Shown here: one piece after another, positions 37,178-48,104 of the stretch
How the letters are laid out: every line of letters starts with the position of its first letter
Numbering within the stretch: position 1 is the stretch's first letter
Assembly: GCF_019264375.1 (NCBI RefSeq)
Contig: NZ_JAHVAI010000012.1
Coordinates: 1 to 64,000, forward strand
Reading direction: 5' to 3'
Length of the DNA stretch: 64,000 bases
Source of the DNA: Sedimentimonas flavescens
Lineage (GTDB): Bacteria > Pseudomonadota > Alphaproteobacteria > Rhodobacterales > Rhodobacteraceae
Notes under the pieces: model-generated
What the model was told of the DNA's origin: nothing
Seen by the model: the letters and a program-made list of their open reading frames with translations, nothing else
The model's database searches: none
Program-made: the position numbers and the translations under genes

Positions 37178-38242
37178 ATGCGCTTCATCTCTGAACAGAT
37201 CCACCTGCCCACGCTTGGGCTGACGCTAGCCCTCGGGCTGGCGGGCGGGCTGATCGGCCAGGCGATCCACCTGCCGCTGCCGATGCTGCTTGGCCCGCTC
37301 CTGGCGGTGGCGGCCGCGGCGCTCGGGCGCTGGAAGCCGCTCGGGCATCCGGTGCAGTTCCCGATGATGCTGCGGATGATCTTCATCCCGATCATCGGCG
37401 TCGCCATCGGCGGCACCTTCACCCCGGCGATTCTGGACGAAGCGCGCGGCTGGTGGCCCTCGCTCCTCGCCATCGCGGTCTTCATTCCCGTGGCGCATAT
37501 CATCAGCTTCCGCGCCGTACGCGCAACGGGCCAGATCGACCCCGTCACCGCGTTCTTTGGCACAGCACCGGGCGGGCTGATCGAAGCGGTGCAGATGGGC
37601 GAGGAAATGGGCGGCGATACTGCCATGCTGACGATGCTGCAATTCCTGCGGCTGATCGTAACCATCGTCTGCGTGCCGATCTTCTTCACGGTAATGACCG
37701 GCCATGCGGTCGGCTCGGCGGGCGGCGCCACCCTGACCCGCACCGCCATGACGCTGGCCGACCTGCCCTGGCTAATCGGCGCAGGGGGCGTGGGCGGGCT
37801 GCTTGGTTGGCACCTCAAACTGCCCGGCGGGATGGTCACGGGCCCGATCCTGGTCTCGGCCATCGTGCATCTGACGGGGCTTGCGCAGGGCAGCCCGCCG
37901 AACTGGCTGGTGAATGCCACGCAACTCGTGATCGGTGCCTCGCTCGGGGTGCGCTTCGCGGGCATGCCGCTCGGCCGATTCTGGCTTGCGATCCGGCTTG
38001 CGGGGCTTTCCACCGCGCTGTCGATCACGCTCGCAATCATCTGCGCCTTCAGCCTCGCGGGCTTCGTCGGCGAACCCCCGGCCGCGGTCTTCCTGGCCTT
38101 CGCCCCCGGCGGACTGACCGAGATGTCGCTGATCGCGCTCTCACTGCAAATGAGCATCGTCTATGTCACCGCCCACCACGCCGCGCGCATCCTGCTTGCC
38201 GTGGCGGTCGCGCGGCTTCTGGCGGGCAAACTCGCCCGCTGA
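37178..38242 (+). CDS. AbrB family membrane protein (putative transporter)
   Basis: The 354-residue protein is composed of two similar halves, each with several transmembrane segments and a GxxPGG-type loop ([18 protein letters not shown] and [18 protein letters not shown]). This duplicated arrangement is typical of the Gneg_AbrB_dup family, once named after an ammonia monooxygenase and likely a transporter or regulator. The ATG at 37178 is preferred to an upstream TTG. Substrate unknown. Confidence 0.82.
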   Translation: MRFISEQIHLPTLGLTLALGLAGGLIGQAIHLPLPMLLGPLLAVAAAALGRWKPLGHPVQFPMMLRMIFIPIIGVAIGGTFTPAILDEARGWWPSLLAIAVFIPVAHIISFRAVRATGQIDPVTAFFGTAPGGLIEAVQMGEEMGGDTAMLTMLQFLRLIVTIVCVPIFFTVMTGHAVGSAGGATLTRTAMTLADLPWLIGAGGVGGLLGWHLKLPGGMVTGPILVSAIVHLTGLAQGSPPNWLVNATQLVIGASLGVRFAGMPLGRFWLAIRLAGLSTALSITLAIICAFSLAGFVGEPPAAVFLAFAPGGLTEMSLIALSLQMSIVYVTAHHAARILLAVAVARLLAGKLAR

Positions 38243-38255
38243 CCCTTCAATGTGG

Positions 38256-38306
38256 AAAAAATATCCCGGGGGGCCGAGGCAAGGCCTCGGCGGGGCAGAG
38301 CCCCTT
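38256..38306 (-). terminator. Terminator of dnaE (convergent with the AbrB gene)
   Basis: On the minus strand after dnaE come GGGGCTCTGCCCC, then GCCGAGGCCTTGCCTCGGC, then CCCCCCGGGATATTTTTTCC. Two GC hairpins ending in a U-rich tract give a strong intrinsic terminator. The CCCCGGGATATTT end also occurs at the gcvP terminator. Confidence 0.75.
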
Positions 38307-41300
38307 ACACCTCTTCGACCATCGCAACGCCCCGCAGCGCGCGGATCGCGCCCTTCACCTGCGGATTGACCGGGAAATCGCGCCCGGCGCTCAGCATGTA
38401 GCGGCAGCCGCGCTCGGAGTCGAAGACGGTAAAGCTGATCGGGCCGCGCCCGCGCACCTTGCCCTCGGCCTCGACCCGCTCAAGCAGCGATGCAATCGAG
38501 GCCACCGCCTCGGCCGTGTCGAGATGGATCATCAGCCCCGCGCCGCCCGCATCCGCCGTCACGGTATCGACCGCCGTCGCGGTCTGCGCCAGCATCCGCA
38601 CGCTTTCGCCCTCAACCTCAACCTTGACGCTCAGCACGACCAACCGACCGGGCTCAAGCACCCCGCGCGCGGCCTCCAGCGCGTCAGAGAAGAACGTGGC
38701 CTCGTAGGGCCCCGACACATCTGACAGCGCGACAAAGGCGAAACGGTTCCCCTTGGCCGATTTCTTTTCACGGACCGAGGCGACCTCGCCCGCGATCTTG
38801 GCGAAGAACGGGCCGTTCACCGCCTTGGCCTGCACCTCTTCCAGCGTCATGATCTTCTTGCGCTTGAGCGCGGGCATGTAATCCTCAAGCGGATGGCCCG
38901 AGAGGTAGAAGCCGATGGCCTTGTGCTCTTCGGCCAGACGCTCGCCGGGCAGCCAATCGTCGGTGTCGGCCAGACGCGGCGGCGGCAGATCGTCCCCGGC
39001 CTCGCCGAACAGCGACACCTGCGCCGAGCCCTTGGCTTCGGCCACCGCCGCCGACCATTGCACGAGGCTGTCGAGACTGCTGAACACCCGCTTGCGGTTC
39101 GGATCGAGCTGATCGAAAGCCCCGGCCCGCGCCAGCATCTCCAAGGGGCGCTTGCCGACCCGTTTCATATCCACACGGCGGGCAAAATCGCTCAGGTCGC
39201 GGAAGGGGCGTTCGCCCCGCGCCTCGACGATCAGCTGCATCGCTTCGACACCCACGTTCTTGAGCGCGCCCAAGGCATAGACCAGCTTTTGATCCACCAC
39301 GTCGAAGGTCGCGAGCGAGCGGTTCACGCAGGGCGGCACGATCTCGGCGGCCAGTTCCTTCTTCACCTCCTGCGCGTAGATCGCGAGCTTGTCGGTCAGG
39401 TGAATATCGCAGTTCATCACCCCGCCCATGAACTCCACAGGGTGGTTCGCCTTCAGCCAGGCGGTGTAATAGGACACCACCGCATAGGCCGCCGCGTGCG
39501 ATTTGTTGAAGCCATAGTTGGCGAACTTCTCGAGCAGGTCGAAGACCTCACCGGCCTTCTTCTCATCGACATTGTGGGTCTTCTTGGCGCCCTCGACGAA
39601 CTTGGGGCGCTCTTTCGCCATCTCTTCGGCGATCTTCTTACCCATCGCGCGGCGCAGCAGGTCGGCGCCGCCAAGCGTATAGCCCGCCATGACCTGCGCG
39701 ATCTGCATCACCTGTTCCTGATAGACGATGATGCCCTGCGTCTCGGCCAGGATCGGGTCGATCGTGGGGTGCAGTGAGGTCAGCGGCTTCAGCCCGTGCT
39801 TGACCTCGCAATAGGTAGGGATGTTCTCCATCGGTCCGGGACGATAGAGCGCCACAAGCGCGACGATATCTTCGATACAGGTGGGCTTCATCTGGCGCAG
39901 GGCCGATTTCATGCCCTCGGATTCCACCTGGAACACCGCGACCGTGCGCGCATCGGCGTAAAGCCGGTAGGTCTTCTCGTCATCCAGCGGGATGGCGTTG
40001 ATCAGGTTCGCGGCGCCCTCGGCGGGCTCGTAAAGCCGGTTGCCCGCCGGATCGACATGCAGCGGGCGGCCCGATTTGAAGATCAGGTTCATCGCCGACT
40101 GGATCACCGTCAGCGTCTTGAGGCCGAGGAAGTCGAACTTCACCAAACCCGCCTGCTCGACCCATTTCATGTTGAACTGGGTCGCGGGCATGTCCGAGCG
40201 CGGGTCCTGGTAGAGCGGCACCAGCGCATCGAGCGGCCTGTCCCCGATCACCACGCCCGCCGCGTGGGTCGAGGCGTTGCGCAACAGGCCCTCGACCTGC
40301 TGCGCGTAATCCAGAAGGCGCTTGACCACCTCTTCGTTGCGCGCAGCCTCACGCAGGCGCGGCTCGTCGGCCAGCGCCTTCTCGATGCTAACGGGCTTGA
40401 CCCCCTCGACCGGGATCATCTTCGAGAGCTTGTCCACCTGCCCGTAGGACATCTGCAACACGCGCCCCACGTCGCGCACCGCCGCCTTGGACAGAAGCGC
40501 GCCGAAGGTGATGATCTGCCCCACCTTGTCGCGGCCATACCGGTCCTGCACGTAGCGGATCACCTCTTCGCGGCGATCCATGCAGAAGTCGATGTCGAAG
40601 TCCGGCATCGAGACGCGTTCGGGGTTCAGGAAGCGTTCGAACAGAAGCGAATAGCGCAGTGGGTCAAGGTCGGTGATGGTCAACGCATAGGCCACCAGCG
40701 AGCCTGCCCCCGAGCCCCGCCCCGGCCCGACCGGAATGTCGTGATCCTTGGCCCATTTGATGAAGTCGGCAACGATCAGGAAGTAGCCGGGGAAACCCAT
40801 CCCCTCGATGATGCCCAATTCGAACTCCAGCCGCGCCTCGTATTCCGCGACCGGGACGGCATGGGGGATCACCTCAAGACGCGCGCGGAGCCCGTCCCAG
40901 GCCTGGCGGCGCAACTCCTCGACCTCGTCATCGGCGAAACGCGGCAGGATCGGCTTGCGCTTGTAAGCGGCAAAGGCGCAGCGGCGGGCGATCTCGACCG
41001 TGTTTTCAAGCGCCTCGGGCAAGTCCGCGAAAAGCGCGCACATCTCGGCTTCGGATTTGAAATAGTGCTGCGGGGTCAGGCGGCGGCGTGGCTCGATCTG
41101 ATCGACATAGGCGCCCTCGGCGATGCAGATCAGGGCATCATGTGCCTCGAACATCTCGGCCTTGGGGAAATAGACATCGTTGGTGGCGACCAGCGGCAGG
41201 CCGAGGTCATAGGCCATCTCGACAAAGGGGCGCTCGGTCGCGCGCTCGCCCTCGGTCAGGCGGCCGCCCTCGCCGGGGTGGCGCTGCAATTCGACGTAAA

Positions 41301-41808
41301 GACGGTTGGGGTAGGTCGCGGCCAGACGCTCCATCAGCAGACGCGCCTTTCCCGCCTGCCCGGCCTGAATGAGCTTGCCCACCGGCCCCTCGGCCCCGCC
41401 GGTCAGGCAAATCAGCCCCTCGGAATGTGCAGCCAGTTCATCGAGCATGACCTGCGGCAACTGCCCGCCCTTATCCACGTAAAGGCAGGAGCTGAGCTTC
41501 ATCAGGTTCTCATAACCCGCCTCGGACTGCGCCAGCAGAACCAGCGGCGCGGGCATCCGCGGCTTTTCACCGGGCTGCGCAGGGTCATATGCGATCGAGA
41601 CCTGGCAGCCCACGATCGGCTGCAACCCCGCCCCCTGCGCCAGCACCGAAAACTCAAGCGCCGCGAACATCGCATTCGAGTCGGTGACGGCGACCGCTGG
41701 CATCTTGGCCGCATCGCACATCTTGATCAGCTTCTTGACGGGTACGGCCCCCTCAAGCAGCGAATATTCGGTGTGAACGCGCAGGTGGATGAATCGAGGT
41801 GCGGACAT
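38305..41808 (-). CDS. dnaE: DNA polymerase III subunit alpha
   Basis: The 1167-residue replicative polymerase starts [18 protein letters not shown] (PHP domain). The palm domain has the catalytic motif PDFDIDF near residues 402-408, with the two Mg2+-binding Asp. The thumb and fingers, a helix-hairpin-helix region and a C-terminal OB-fold follow in normal order. It copies the chromosome as part of the holoenzyme. The ATG at 41806-41808 gives the standard N-terminus; a longer frame adds 21 residues without support. It is divergent from xdhA. Confidence 0.96.
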   Translation of the reverse strand: MSAPRFIHLRVHTEYSLLEGAVPVKKLIKMCDAAKMPAVAVTDSNAMFAALEFSVLAQGAGLQPIVGCQVSIAYDPAQPGEKPRMPAPLVLLAQSEAGYENLMKLSSCLYVDKGGQLPQVMLDELAAHSEGLICLTGGAEGPVGKLIQAGQAGKARLLMERLAATYPNRLYVELQRHPGEGGRLTEGERATERPFVEMAYDLGLPLVATNDVYFPKAEMFEAHDALICIAEGAYVDQIEPRRRLTPQHYFKSEAEMCALFADLPEALENTVEIARRCAFAAYKRKPILPRFADDEVEELRRQAWDGLRARLEVIPHAVPVAEYEARLEFELGIIEGMGFPGYFLIVADFIKWAKDHDIPVGPGRGSGAGSLVAYALTITDLDPLRYSLLFERFLNPERVSMPDFDIDFCMDRREEVIRYVQDRYGRDKVGQIITFGALLSKAAVRDVGRVLQMSYGQVDKLSKMIPVEGVKPVSIEKALADEPRLREAARNEEVVKRLLDYAQQVEGLLRNASTHAAGVVIGDRPLDALVPLYQDPRSDMPATQFNMKWVEQAGLVKFDFLGLKTLTVIQSAMNLIFKSGRPLHVDPAGNRLYEPAEGAANLINAIPLDDEKTYRLYADARTVAVFQVESEGMKSALRQMKPTCIEDIVALVALYRPGPMENIPTYCEVKHGLKPLTSLHPTIDPILAETQGIIVYQEQVMQIAQVMAGYTLGGADLLRRAMGKKIAEEMAKERPKFVEGAKKTHNVDEKKAGEVFDLLEKFANYGFNKSHAAAYAVVSYYTAWLKANHPVEFMGGVMNCDIHLTDKLAIYAQEVKKELAAEIVPPCVNRSLATFDVVDQKLVYALGALKNVGVEAMQLIVEARGERPFRDLSDFARRVDMKRVGKRPLEMLARAGAFDQLDPNRKRVFSSLDSLVQWSAAVAEAKGSAQVSLFGEAGDDLPPPRLADTDDWLPGERLAEEHKAIGFYLSGHPLEDYMPALKRKKIMTLEEVQAKAVNGPFFAKIAGEVASVREKKSAKGNRFAFVALSDVSGPYEATFFSDALEAARGVLEPGRLVVLSVKVEVEGESVRMLAQTATAVDTVTADAGGAGLMIHLDTAEAVASIASLLERVEAEGKVRGRGPISFTVFDSERGCRYMLSAGRDFPVNPQVKGAIRALRGVAMVEEV

Positions 41809-41874
41809 GCCAAACTCATAGCGCGGCAAAAGGTGGTCACGCCAGCCCAATGCGCCCCGGCCACTGCCCATTAC

Positions 41875-41890
41875 TTGATCATCGGATCAA
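41875..41890 (+). promoter_or_regulatory. Perfect palindrome in the dnaE/xdhA gap
   Basis: TTGATC-ATCG-GATCAA is an inverted repeat of six bases with a four-base spacer. It lies 128 bases before xdhA and 67 before dnaE, in a lower-GC region. It is a candidate operator for a purine- or nitrogen-responsive regulator of the xdh operon; I do not recognise the regulator. Confidence 0.45.
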
Positions 41891-42017
41891 AATGCGCGCA
41901 GCGGGTTGCGCCAAAACACTTGCCACAACGCCAACCTTGGGTTTTGCTGATCAATGCCCCGCTCTACGCCGCATCGAGCGGGGGAACGCGCAATATGGTA
42001 ACGCGGCGGATAAACGC

Positions 42018-43376
42018 ATGGATATCTCGTTTCTTCTGAACGGAGAAACCCGGACCGCGCGGATCACGGACCCGACGCAGAGCGTTCTGGACTGGCTGCG
42101 GGCGCAAGGCCTGACCGGCACCAAGGAGGGCTGCAACGAGGGCGACTGCGGCGCCTGCACCGTGATCGTCACCGACGCGGGCGGTGTGCGCGCGCTCAAT
42201 GCCTGCCTGATGATGATGCCCCAGCTGGCCGGCAAGGCGCTGCGCACGATCGAGGGCATCGCCGCGCCCGAGGGCGCGCTGCACCCGGTGCAAAGCGCGA
42301 TGATCGAGCATCACGGCTCGCAATGCGGGTTCTGCACGCCGGGAATCGTCGCCTCTCTGGCGGCGGCGCATTGCAACGGGCGCACCGACCATGACGATAT
42401 TCTGGCGGGCAACCTGTGCCGCTGCACGGGCTATGCGCCGATCATTCGCGCCGCTGTTGCCGCGCAGGACGCCCCCGTGCCCGACTGGATGCACGACGTG
42501 CCGCCCGCCGTCGATCTGCCCGGCGCCGTCCTGCCGCAAAGCGCCGATGACCTTGCCGCCTGGTATATGGCCAATCCCGATGCCACGCTGATCGCCGGGG
42601 CGACCGATGTCGGGCTCTGGGTGACCAAGCAATTGCGCAGCCTGCCCAAGGTCGCCTTCCTCGGCCATTGCACCGATCTGCAAGAGATCACCGAGACCGA
42701 GGCTGGCTATCGCATCGGCGCAGGCGCAAGCATCGCCGCCCTGCGGACCTGGGCCGAGGGGCCGCACCCCGCGCTGGCCGCCCTGTTGCGCCGCTTCGCC
42801 TCCGAGCAGGTGCGCCAAGCAGCCACCATCGGCGGCAATATCGCCAACGGCTCGCCCATCGGCGATGCCCCGCCCGCGCTGATCGCCGTGGGCGCGACAC
42901 TGACCCTGCGGCGCGGGGATACACGGCGCGAGATCGCGCTGGAGGATTTCTTCCTCGACTACCGCAAACAAGATCGCCAGCCGGGTGAGTTCGTCGAGGC
43001 CGTCACACTGCCCAAGAGTGCCCCGGATCTGGCCTGCTACAAACTCTCAAAAAGGTTTGATCAGGATATTTCTGCGGTCTGTGGCTGCTTCAACGTCACA
43101 AAAAATGGTTCGAAAATTGAAAGTGCCCGTGTGGCCTTTGGCGGCATGGCGGGCATCCCGAAACGGGCAGCGGGCTTTGAGGCCGCTCTGCTCGGCCAGC
43201 CCTTCACCGAAGAGACGATCCTTGCCGCCCTACCCGCGCTTGATGCGGATTTCGCACCGCTCAGCGACATGCGCGCGTCCGCCGCCTACCGGCGCGAGGC
43301 CGCCCGCGCCATGGCCCTGCGCTACCTGCGCGAGGCCTCGGGCGAGGCAACCTCGGTACTGGAGGTCTCGGCATGA
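42018..43376 (+). CDS. xdhA: Xanthine dehydrogenase small subunit (2Fe-2S and FAD)
   Basis: The 452-residue subunit has an N-terminal ferredoxin-type cluster ([12 protein letters not shown]), a second [2Fe-2S] domain (SQCGFCTPG and LCRCTGY), and a C-terminal FAD domain ([37 protein letters not shown]). It passes electrons from the molybdenum subunit to NAD+. Bases about 43036-43130, coding for the SKRFDQDIS region, are unusually AT-rich (56 G+C in 120 bases at 43021-43140). The gene starts the seven-gene purine operon and overlaps xdhB by four bases. Confidence 0.95.
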   Translation: MDISFLLNGETRTARITDPTQSVLDWLRAQGLTGTKEGCNEGDCGACTVIVTDAGGVRALNACLMMMPQLAGKALRTIEGIAAPEGALHPVQSAMIEHHGSQCGFCTPGIVASLAAAHCNGRTDHDDILAGNLCRCTGYAPIIRAAVAAQDAPVPDWMHDVPPAVDLPGAVLPQSADDLAAWYMANPDATLIAGATDVGLWVTKQLRSLPKVAFLGHCTDLQEITETEAGYRIGAGASIAALRTWAEGPHPALAALLRRFASEQVRQAATIGGNIANGSPIGDAPPALIAVGATLTLRRGDTRREIALEDFFLDYRKQDRQPGEFVEAVTLPKSAPDLACYKLSKRFDQDISAVCGCFNVTKNGSKIESARVAFGGMAGIPKRAAGFEAALLGQPFTEETILAALPALDADFAPLSDMRASAAYRREAARAMALRYLREASGEATSVLEVSA

Positions 43377-45649
43377 GCGCCTCGCAGCCCCACGATTCCG
43401 CCCGCCTGCATGTCACCGGCCAAGCGCGCTACCTTGATGACATGCCGACGCCCGAGGGCACGCTGCATCTGGCCTTTGGCCTGTCGACCGAGGCCAGTGC
43501 CACGATCGACGCGCTCGATCTGGACCCGGTGCGGCAAAGCCCCGGCGTGCTGCATGTGCTCTGCGCGTCCGATCTGCCCTTCGCCAACGATGCCTCGCCC
43601 GCGCCGCAGCCCGAACCCGTGCTGGCCGAGGGCGAGGTGCATTACATCGGCCAGCCGATCTTTCTGGTGATCGCCACCTCGCATCGCGCGGCCCGCATCG
43701 CGGCGCGCAAGGCGCGCGTCAGCTATACCCCCCGCCCCGCGATCCTGACCCTTGACGAGGCACTCGCCACCGGCAGCCGCTTTGAGAACGGCCCCGTCAT
43801 CTGGGCGCGCGGCGACGCCGAAACCGCCCTCGCCCAAGCCACCCATATCGCCGAGGGCACCCTTGAGGTCGGCGGGCAAGAGCATTTCTACCTTGAGGGC
43901 CAGGCCGCGCTTGCCCTGCCCGCCGATGAGGGCATGGTCATCCATTGCTCAAGCCAGCATCCGACCGAGATCCAGCACAAGGTCGCCGAGGCGCTTGGCC
44001 TGCACATGCACGATGTCCGCGTCGAGATGCGGCGCATGGGCGGCGGCTTCGGCGGCAAGGAAAGCCAGGGCAGCCACCTCGCCATCGCCTGTGCGGTGGC
44101 CGCGCGACTGACCGGACGGCCCTGCAAGATGCGCTACGACCGCGACGACGACATGGTCATCACCGGCAAGCGCCACGACTTCCGAATCCACTACCGGATC
44201 GGCGCCGACGCCGAGGGCCGCGTGCTCGGTGCCGATTTCGTGCAACTGGGCCGTTGCGGCTGGTCGCCCGATCTCAGCCTGCCGGTCTGCGATCGCGCCA
44301 TGCTGCATTCGGACAACGCCTATTTCATTCCCGCGCTGCGGGTCGAAAGCCACCGGCTGCGCACCAACACCCAGTCCAACACCGCCTTTCGCGGCTTTGG
44401 CGGCCCGCAGGGGATCCTAGGGGTCGAGCGCGCAATGGAGCATCTGGCGCAGGTCAGCGGGCTTGATCCGCTCGAGTTGCGCCGACGTAACCTCTACCGC
44501 GCCGAGGCACCGTTCCAGAGCACCCATTACGGCCAGCCGGTTGAGGATTGCATCCTGCCCGAACTGATGGCCGAGTTGGAGAAATCCGCCGATTACACCG
44601 CAAGACGCGCGGAGATCGACGCCTGGAACAGCAATAATCGAACCATCAAGCGCGGACTTGCGCTAAGCCCGGTCAAGTTCGGGATCTCGTTCACGCTGAC
44701 CCACCTGAACCAGGCGGGGGCGCTGGTCCACCTCTATTCGGACGGCTCGATCAGCATCAACCACGGCGGCACCGAGATGGGCCAGGGCCTGCATCAAAAA
44801 TGCTGTCAGGTCGCCGCACGGGACTTTGGCGTAGAGGCCGGACGGGTCCGCATCACCGCAACCGACACATCGAAAGTGCCCAACACCTCGGCCACGGCGG
44901 CATCGTCGGGCGCGGATATGAACGGCATGGCGGTCAAGGCCGCCTGCGAGACGATCCGGGCGCGGCTTACCGATTTTCTTGCCGCGCGCGAGGGTTGCTC
45001 TGCCTCCGAGATCACCTTTGAAGCGGGCGAGGTGCGCGCGGGCACCCGCAGCTTTGCCTTCGAGCAGATCGCCAAAGAGGCCTATCTGGCCCGCGTCAGC
45101 CTGTCCTCGACCGGGTTCTACGCGACGCCCAGGATCAGTTGGGATCGCGTCAAGGGACAGGGGCGGCCGTTCTTCTACTTCGCCTATGGCGCGGCGGTGA
45201 CCGAGGTCGCCATCGACACGCTGACCGGCGAGAACCGCATCCTGCGCTGCGACATCGTGCATGATGCAGGGGCCTCGCTGAACCCCGCGCTCGACATCGG
45301 CCAGATCGAAGGTGCCTATGTGCAGGGCGCGGGCTGGCTGACGACCGAGGAACTGGTCTGGAATGACAGTGGCGCGCTCACGACCCATGCGCCCTCGACC
45401 TACAAGATCCCGGCCTGCTCTGACCGGCCGCGCATCTTCAATGTGCGCCTCTGGGACGCGCCGAACCGCGAAGAAACAATCTTCCGCTCGAAAGCCGTGG
45501 GCGAGCCGCCTTTCATGCACGGGATCTCGGCCTTCCTGGCGCTGAACGATGCCTGCGCGGCCTGCGGGCCGCATTGGCCCGACCTACGCGCCCCCGCAAC
45601 ACCCGAGGCCGTGCTGGCCGCCGTTCACCGCGCGCGGGGTGATGCATGA
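43373..45649 (+). CDS. xdhB: Xanthine dehydrogenase large subunit (molybdopterin)
   Basis: The 758-residue protein is the molybdopterin subunit. Characteristic segments are [49 protein letters not shown], and near the C-terminus [12 protein letters not shown] with the catalytic Glu. It hydroxylates hypoxanthine to xanthine and xanthine to urate. The ATG overlaps the xdhA stop by four bases, and its own stop overlaps xdhC. Confidence 0.95.
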   Translation: MSASQPHDSARLHVTGQARYLDDMPTPEGTLHLAFGLSTEASATIDALDLDPVRQSPGVLHVLCASDLPFANDASPAPQPEPVLAEGEVHYIGQPIFLVIATSHRAARIAARKARVSYTPRPAILTLDEALATGSRFENGPVIWARGDAETALAQATHIAEGTLEVGGQEHFYLEGQAALALPADEGMVIHCSSQHPTEIQHKVAEALGLHMHDVRVEMRRMGGGFGGKESQGSHLAIACAVAARLTGRPCKMRYDRDDDMVITGKRHDFRIHYRIGADAEGRVLGADFVQLGRCGWSPDLSLPVCDRAMLHSDNAYFIPALRVESHRLRTNTQSNTAFRGFGGPQGILGVERAMEHLAQVSGLDPLELRRRNLYRAEAPFQSTHYGQPVEDCILPELMAELEKSADYTARRAEIDAWNSNNRTIKRGLALSPVKFGISFTLTHLNQAGALVHLYSDGSISINHGGTEMGQGLHQKCCQVAARDFGVEAGRVRITATDTSKVPNTSATAASSGADMNGMAVKAACETIRARLTDFLAAREGCSASEITFEAGEVRAGTRSFAFEQIAKEAYLARVSLSSTGFYATPRISWDRVKGQGRPFFYFAYGAAVTEVAIDTLTGENRILRCDIVHDAGASLNPALDIGQIEGAYVQGAGWLTTEELVWNDSGALTTHAPSTYKIPACSDRPRIFNVRLWDAPNREETIFRSKAVGEPPFMHGISAFLALNDACAACGPHWPDLRAPATPEAVLAAVHRARGDA

Positions 45650-46587
45650 GCCTTGACCCCGCATATCTGGCGCGCGCCGCCGCGCAAGGCCCCTTCGTGC
45701 GGGTGCTGGTGGCCGCCGTTCAGGGCTCGACCCCGCGCGAAGCCGGGGCCGAGATGCTGGTCTGGCCTGACCGGATCGAGGGCACGATCGGCGGCGGGCA
45801 GCTGGAGTTCGAGGCCATCGCCCGCGCCCGCACCAACCCGGTTACGCGGCTTGAGCGCATCCCGCTTGGCCCCGCGATGGGGCAGTGCTGTGGCGGCGCG
45901 GTTACTCTGACTTATGAACCAATGGATGCCGCCAGCATCGCGCGGATCGACGGCACCCATCACGCACGCCCGTTAGGCAGCGCATCCGAAATGCCACTGG
46001 CCGTGCGCCGGACCCTTGCGCGGGCCCGCGACCGGGGCGAAATCCCGCCCCTGCTGATCGAGAACTGGCTGATCGAGCCGGTCGCCCCCGCGCGCCAATC
46101 GCTCTGGGTCTGGGGGGCGGGGCATGTCGGGCGCGCTGTCGTCGGCACCCTCGCCCCGCTGCCGGATCTGGCACTGAGCTGGCTTGATATCGGGGCCGAC
46201 CGCTTTCCCGCCCTGCCCCATGGCGTCACCCCGATGATCGCGGAAAACCCCGCGCATCTGGTCACTCTGGCACCGCATGACGCCCATCACCTGATCCTGA
46301 CCTATTCGCATGCGCTCGACCTAGAGCTGTGCCACCGCCTGCTCGACCACGGCTTTGCCAGTTGCGGGCTGATCGGCTCGGCCACGAAATGGGCGCGCTT
46401 TCGCAAACGTCTGAGCTTGCTGGGACATTCCGACGCACAGATTTCGCGCATTGCCTGTCCGATAGGCGATCCGACTTTGGGGAAACACCCGCAAGCCATT
46501 GCGATTGGGGTCGGGGCCGCGCTACTCAGGGAGTTGAGCGCCACCAGAGCCCGAAGGGCCAGCCAGAAGAAGGATCGCGCCGGGTGA
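45646..46587 (+). CDS. xdhC: XdhC, molybdenum cofactor chaperone for xanthine dehydrogenase
   Basis: The 313-residue protein has an N-terminal XdhC/CoxI domain (VQGSTPREAGAEMLV, GTIGGGQLEFEAI, GQCCGG) and a C-terminal Rossmann domain with VWGAGHVGRAVVGTL and CGLIGSATKWARF. It receives Mo-cofactor, protects it and inserts the sulfurated form into XdhB. It overlaps xdhB by four bases, and its stop overlaps the GTG start of the ABC ATPase. Confidence 0.94.
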   Translation: MSLDPAYLARAAAQGPFVRVLVAAVQGSTPREAGAEMLVWPDRIEGTIGGGQLEFEAIARARTNPVTRLERIPLGPAMGQCCGGAVTLTYEPMDAASIARIDGTHHARPLGSASEMPLAVRRTLARARDRGEIPPLLIENWLIEPVAPARQSLWVWGAGHVGRAVVGTLAPLPDLALSWLDIGADRFPALPHGVTPMIAENPAHLVTLAPHDAHHLILTYSHALDLELCHRLLDHGFASCGLIGSATKWARFRKRLSLLGHSDAQISRIACPIGDPTLGKHPQAIAIGVGAALLRELSATRARRASQKKDRAG

Positions 46588-48104
46588 CAGGGGACAAACT
46601 GCTTCAGATCGAGGGGCTGACCAAGGCCTATCCCGGCGTTGTCGCCAATGATGGCGTCGGCTTTTCCGTCGCGCCGGGCGAGGTGCACGCGCTTCTGGGC
46701 GAGAATGGCGCGGGCAAATCGACGCTGGTCAAGATGATCTACGGCCTCGTCAAACCCGACGCGGGCACGATGCGCCTGATGGGCAAGCCCTACACCCCGG
46801 CCGAGCCGCGCGCCGCGCGGGCCTCGGGCGTGGCGATGGTGTTCCAGCATTTCTCGCTGTTCGAGGCGCTGAACGTGGCCGAGAACGTCGCGCTTGGCAT
46901 GGAGAACCCGCCGCCTATGGGCGATTTGGCCAAGCGCATCCGCGAGATCTCCAACGCCTATGGCCTGCCGCTCGACCCAGAGCGCCTTGTGGGTGATCTG
47001 TCGGCGGGCGAGCGTCAGCGGGTCGAGATTATCCGCTGCCTGCTGCAGGACCCCAAGCTGTTGATCATGGACGAGCCGACCTCGGTCCTGACCCCGCAGG
47101 AGGTTGGCATCCTGTTCCACACCCTGCGCAAACTGTCTTCGGAAGGGACCGCGATCCTGTATATCAGCCACAAGCTCGAAGAGATCCGCAGCCTGTGCGA
47201 CGGCGCGACCATCCTGCGCGGCGGCAAGGTTGTCGCCACCTGCACCCCGCGCGACAAGACCGCGCGCGAGCTGGCCGAGATGATGGTGGGCGGCGAATTC
47301 AAGGCAACCGACCGTGCGCAGCGCACGCTTGGGCACACGATTTTCGAGGTGAAAGATCTCGACCTCGCGCCGATGTCGCAATTCGGCCCTGCGCTGAAGA
47401 AAGTGACGCTGAGCCTGCGCGCAGGCGAGGTTTTGGGCGTGGGCGGCGTGGCCGGAAATGGCCAGGAGGAGCTGCTGGCGACCCTGTCGGGCGAGCGTGT
47501 CTCGGCCCCCGGAACGGTCTTGTTGCACGGGCAGGATATCTCGGGCCTCGGGCCGAATGACCGTCGTCGCCTGGGCCTGCAGGGCGCCCCCGAAGAGCGC
47601 CTTGGCCATGCTGCAGTCCCGGCGATGAGCCTTACCGACAACGCCCTGCTGACCGGCACCGTGCGCCGCCCGCTGACCAACAGGGGCTTTCTGGATATGA
47701 AGGCCGCGCGGCTCTTCGCCGAAGAGATCATCAAGAATTTCGACGTGCGCACCCCCGGCCCGCATGTGGCCGCGCGCGCGCTTTCGGGCGGGAACCTGCA
47801 AAAATTCGTCATAGGCCGCGAAGTGCTGCAATACCCCGAGGTGCTGATCGTGAACCAGCCGACCTGGGGCGTGGATGCCGCCGCGGCGGCCTCCATCCGG
47901 CAGGCGCTGCTGGATCTGGCCAGCAAGGGCGCGGCGGTCATCGTGATCAGCCAGGACCTCGATGAGCTGATGGAAATCGCCGACCGGTTCTGCGCGCTGA
48001 ACGAAGGGCGCCTGAGCGCGCCGCGCGACACCGAAGGGCTGACGCTGGACGAGATCGGGCTGATGCTGGGCGGCGCCCACGGGATGCAGGAGGCCGCGCT
48101 ATGA
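46584..48104 (+). CDS. ABC importer ATPase (nucleoside/purine type, two ABC domains)
   Basis: The 506-residue protein has two ABC domains in tandem. The first has Walker A GENGAGKST and signature LSAGERQRVE; the second has a degenerate Walker A (GVAGNGQEELL) and LSGGNLQKF. This layout is typical for the CUT2/BMP importers such as YufO. The start is GTG (46584), in a GTGA overlap with xdhC; no other start is as well placed. With the two permeases and the BMP protein it should take up a nucleoside or purine base for the xanthine dehydrogenase encoded upstream. Confidence 0.92.
   Translation: MTGDKLLQIEGLTKAYPGVVANDGVGFSVAPGEVHALLGENGAGKSTLVKMIYGLVKPDAGTMRLMGKPYTPAEPRAARASGVAMVFQHFSLFEALNVAENVALGMENPPPMGDLAKRIREISNAYGLPLDPERLVGDLSAGERQRVEIIRCLLQDPKLLIMDEPTSVLTPQEVGILFHTLRKLSSEGTAILYISHKLEEIRSLCDGATILRGGKVVATCTPRDKTARELAEMMVGGEFKATDRAQRTLGHTIFEVKDLDLAPMSQFGPALKKVTLSLRAGEVLGVGGVAGNGQEELLATLSGERVSAPGTVLLHGQDISGLGPNDRRRLGLQGAPEERLGHAAVPAMSLTDNALLTGTVRRPLTNRGFLDMKAARLFAEEIIKNFDVRTPGPHVAARALSGGNLQKFVIGREVLQYPEVLIVNQPTWGVDAAAAASIRQALLDLASKGAAVIVISQDLDELMEIADRFCALNEGRLSAPRDTEGLTLDEIGLMLGGAHGMQEAAL

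Noticed and set aside
36814-38157. Upstream extension of hisS by several hundred codons
   Set aside because: It is antisense to slyX and the AbrB gene; the proper HisRS N-terminus starts at 36813.
39796-42039. Plus-strand open frame of 747 codons opposite dnaE
   Set aside because: Antisense to dnaE and extends into the xdhA start; no domain features.
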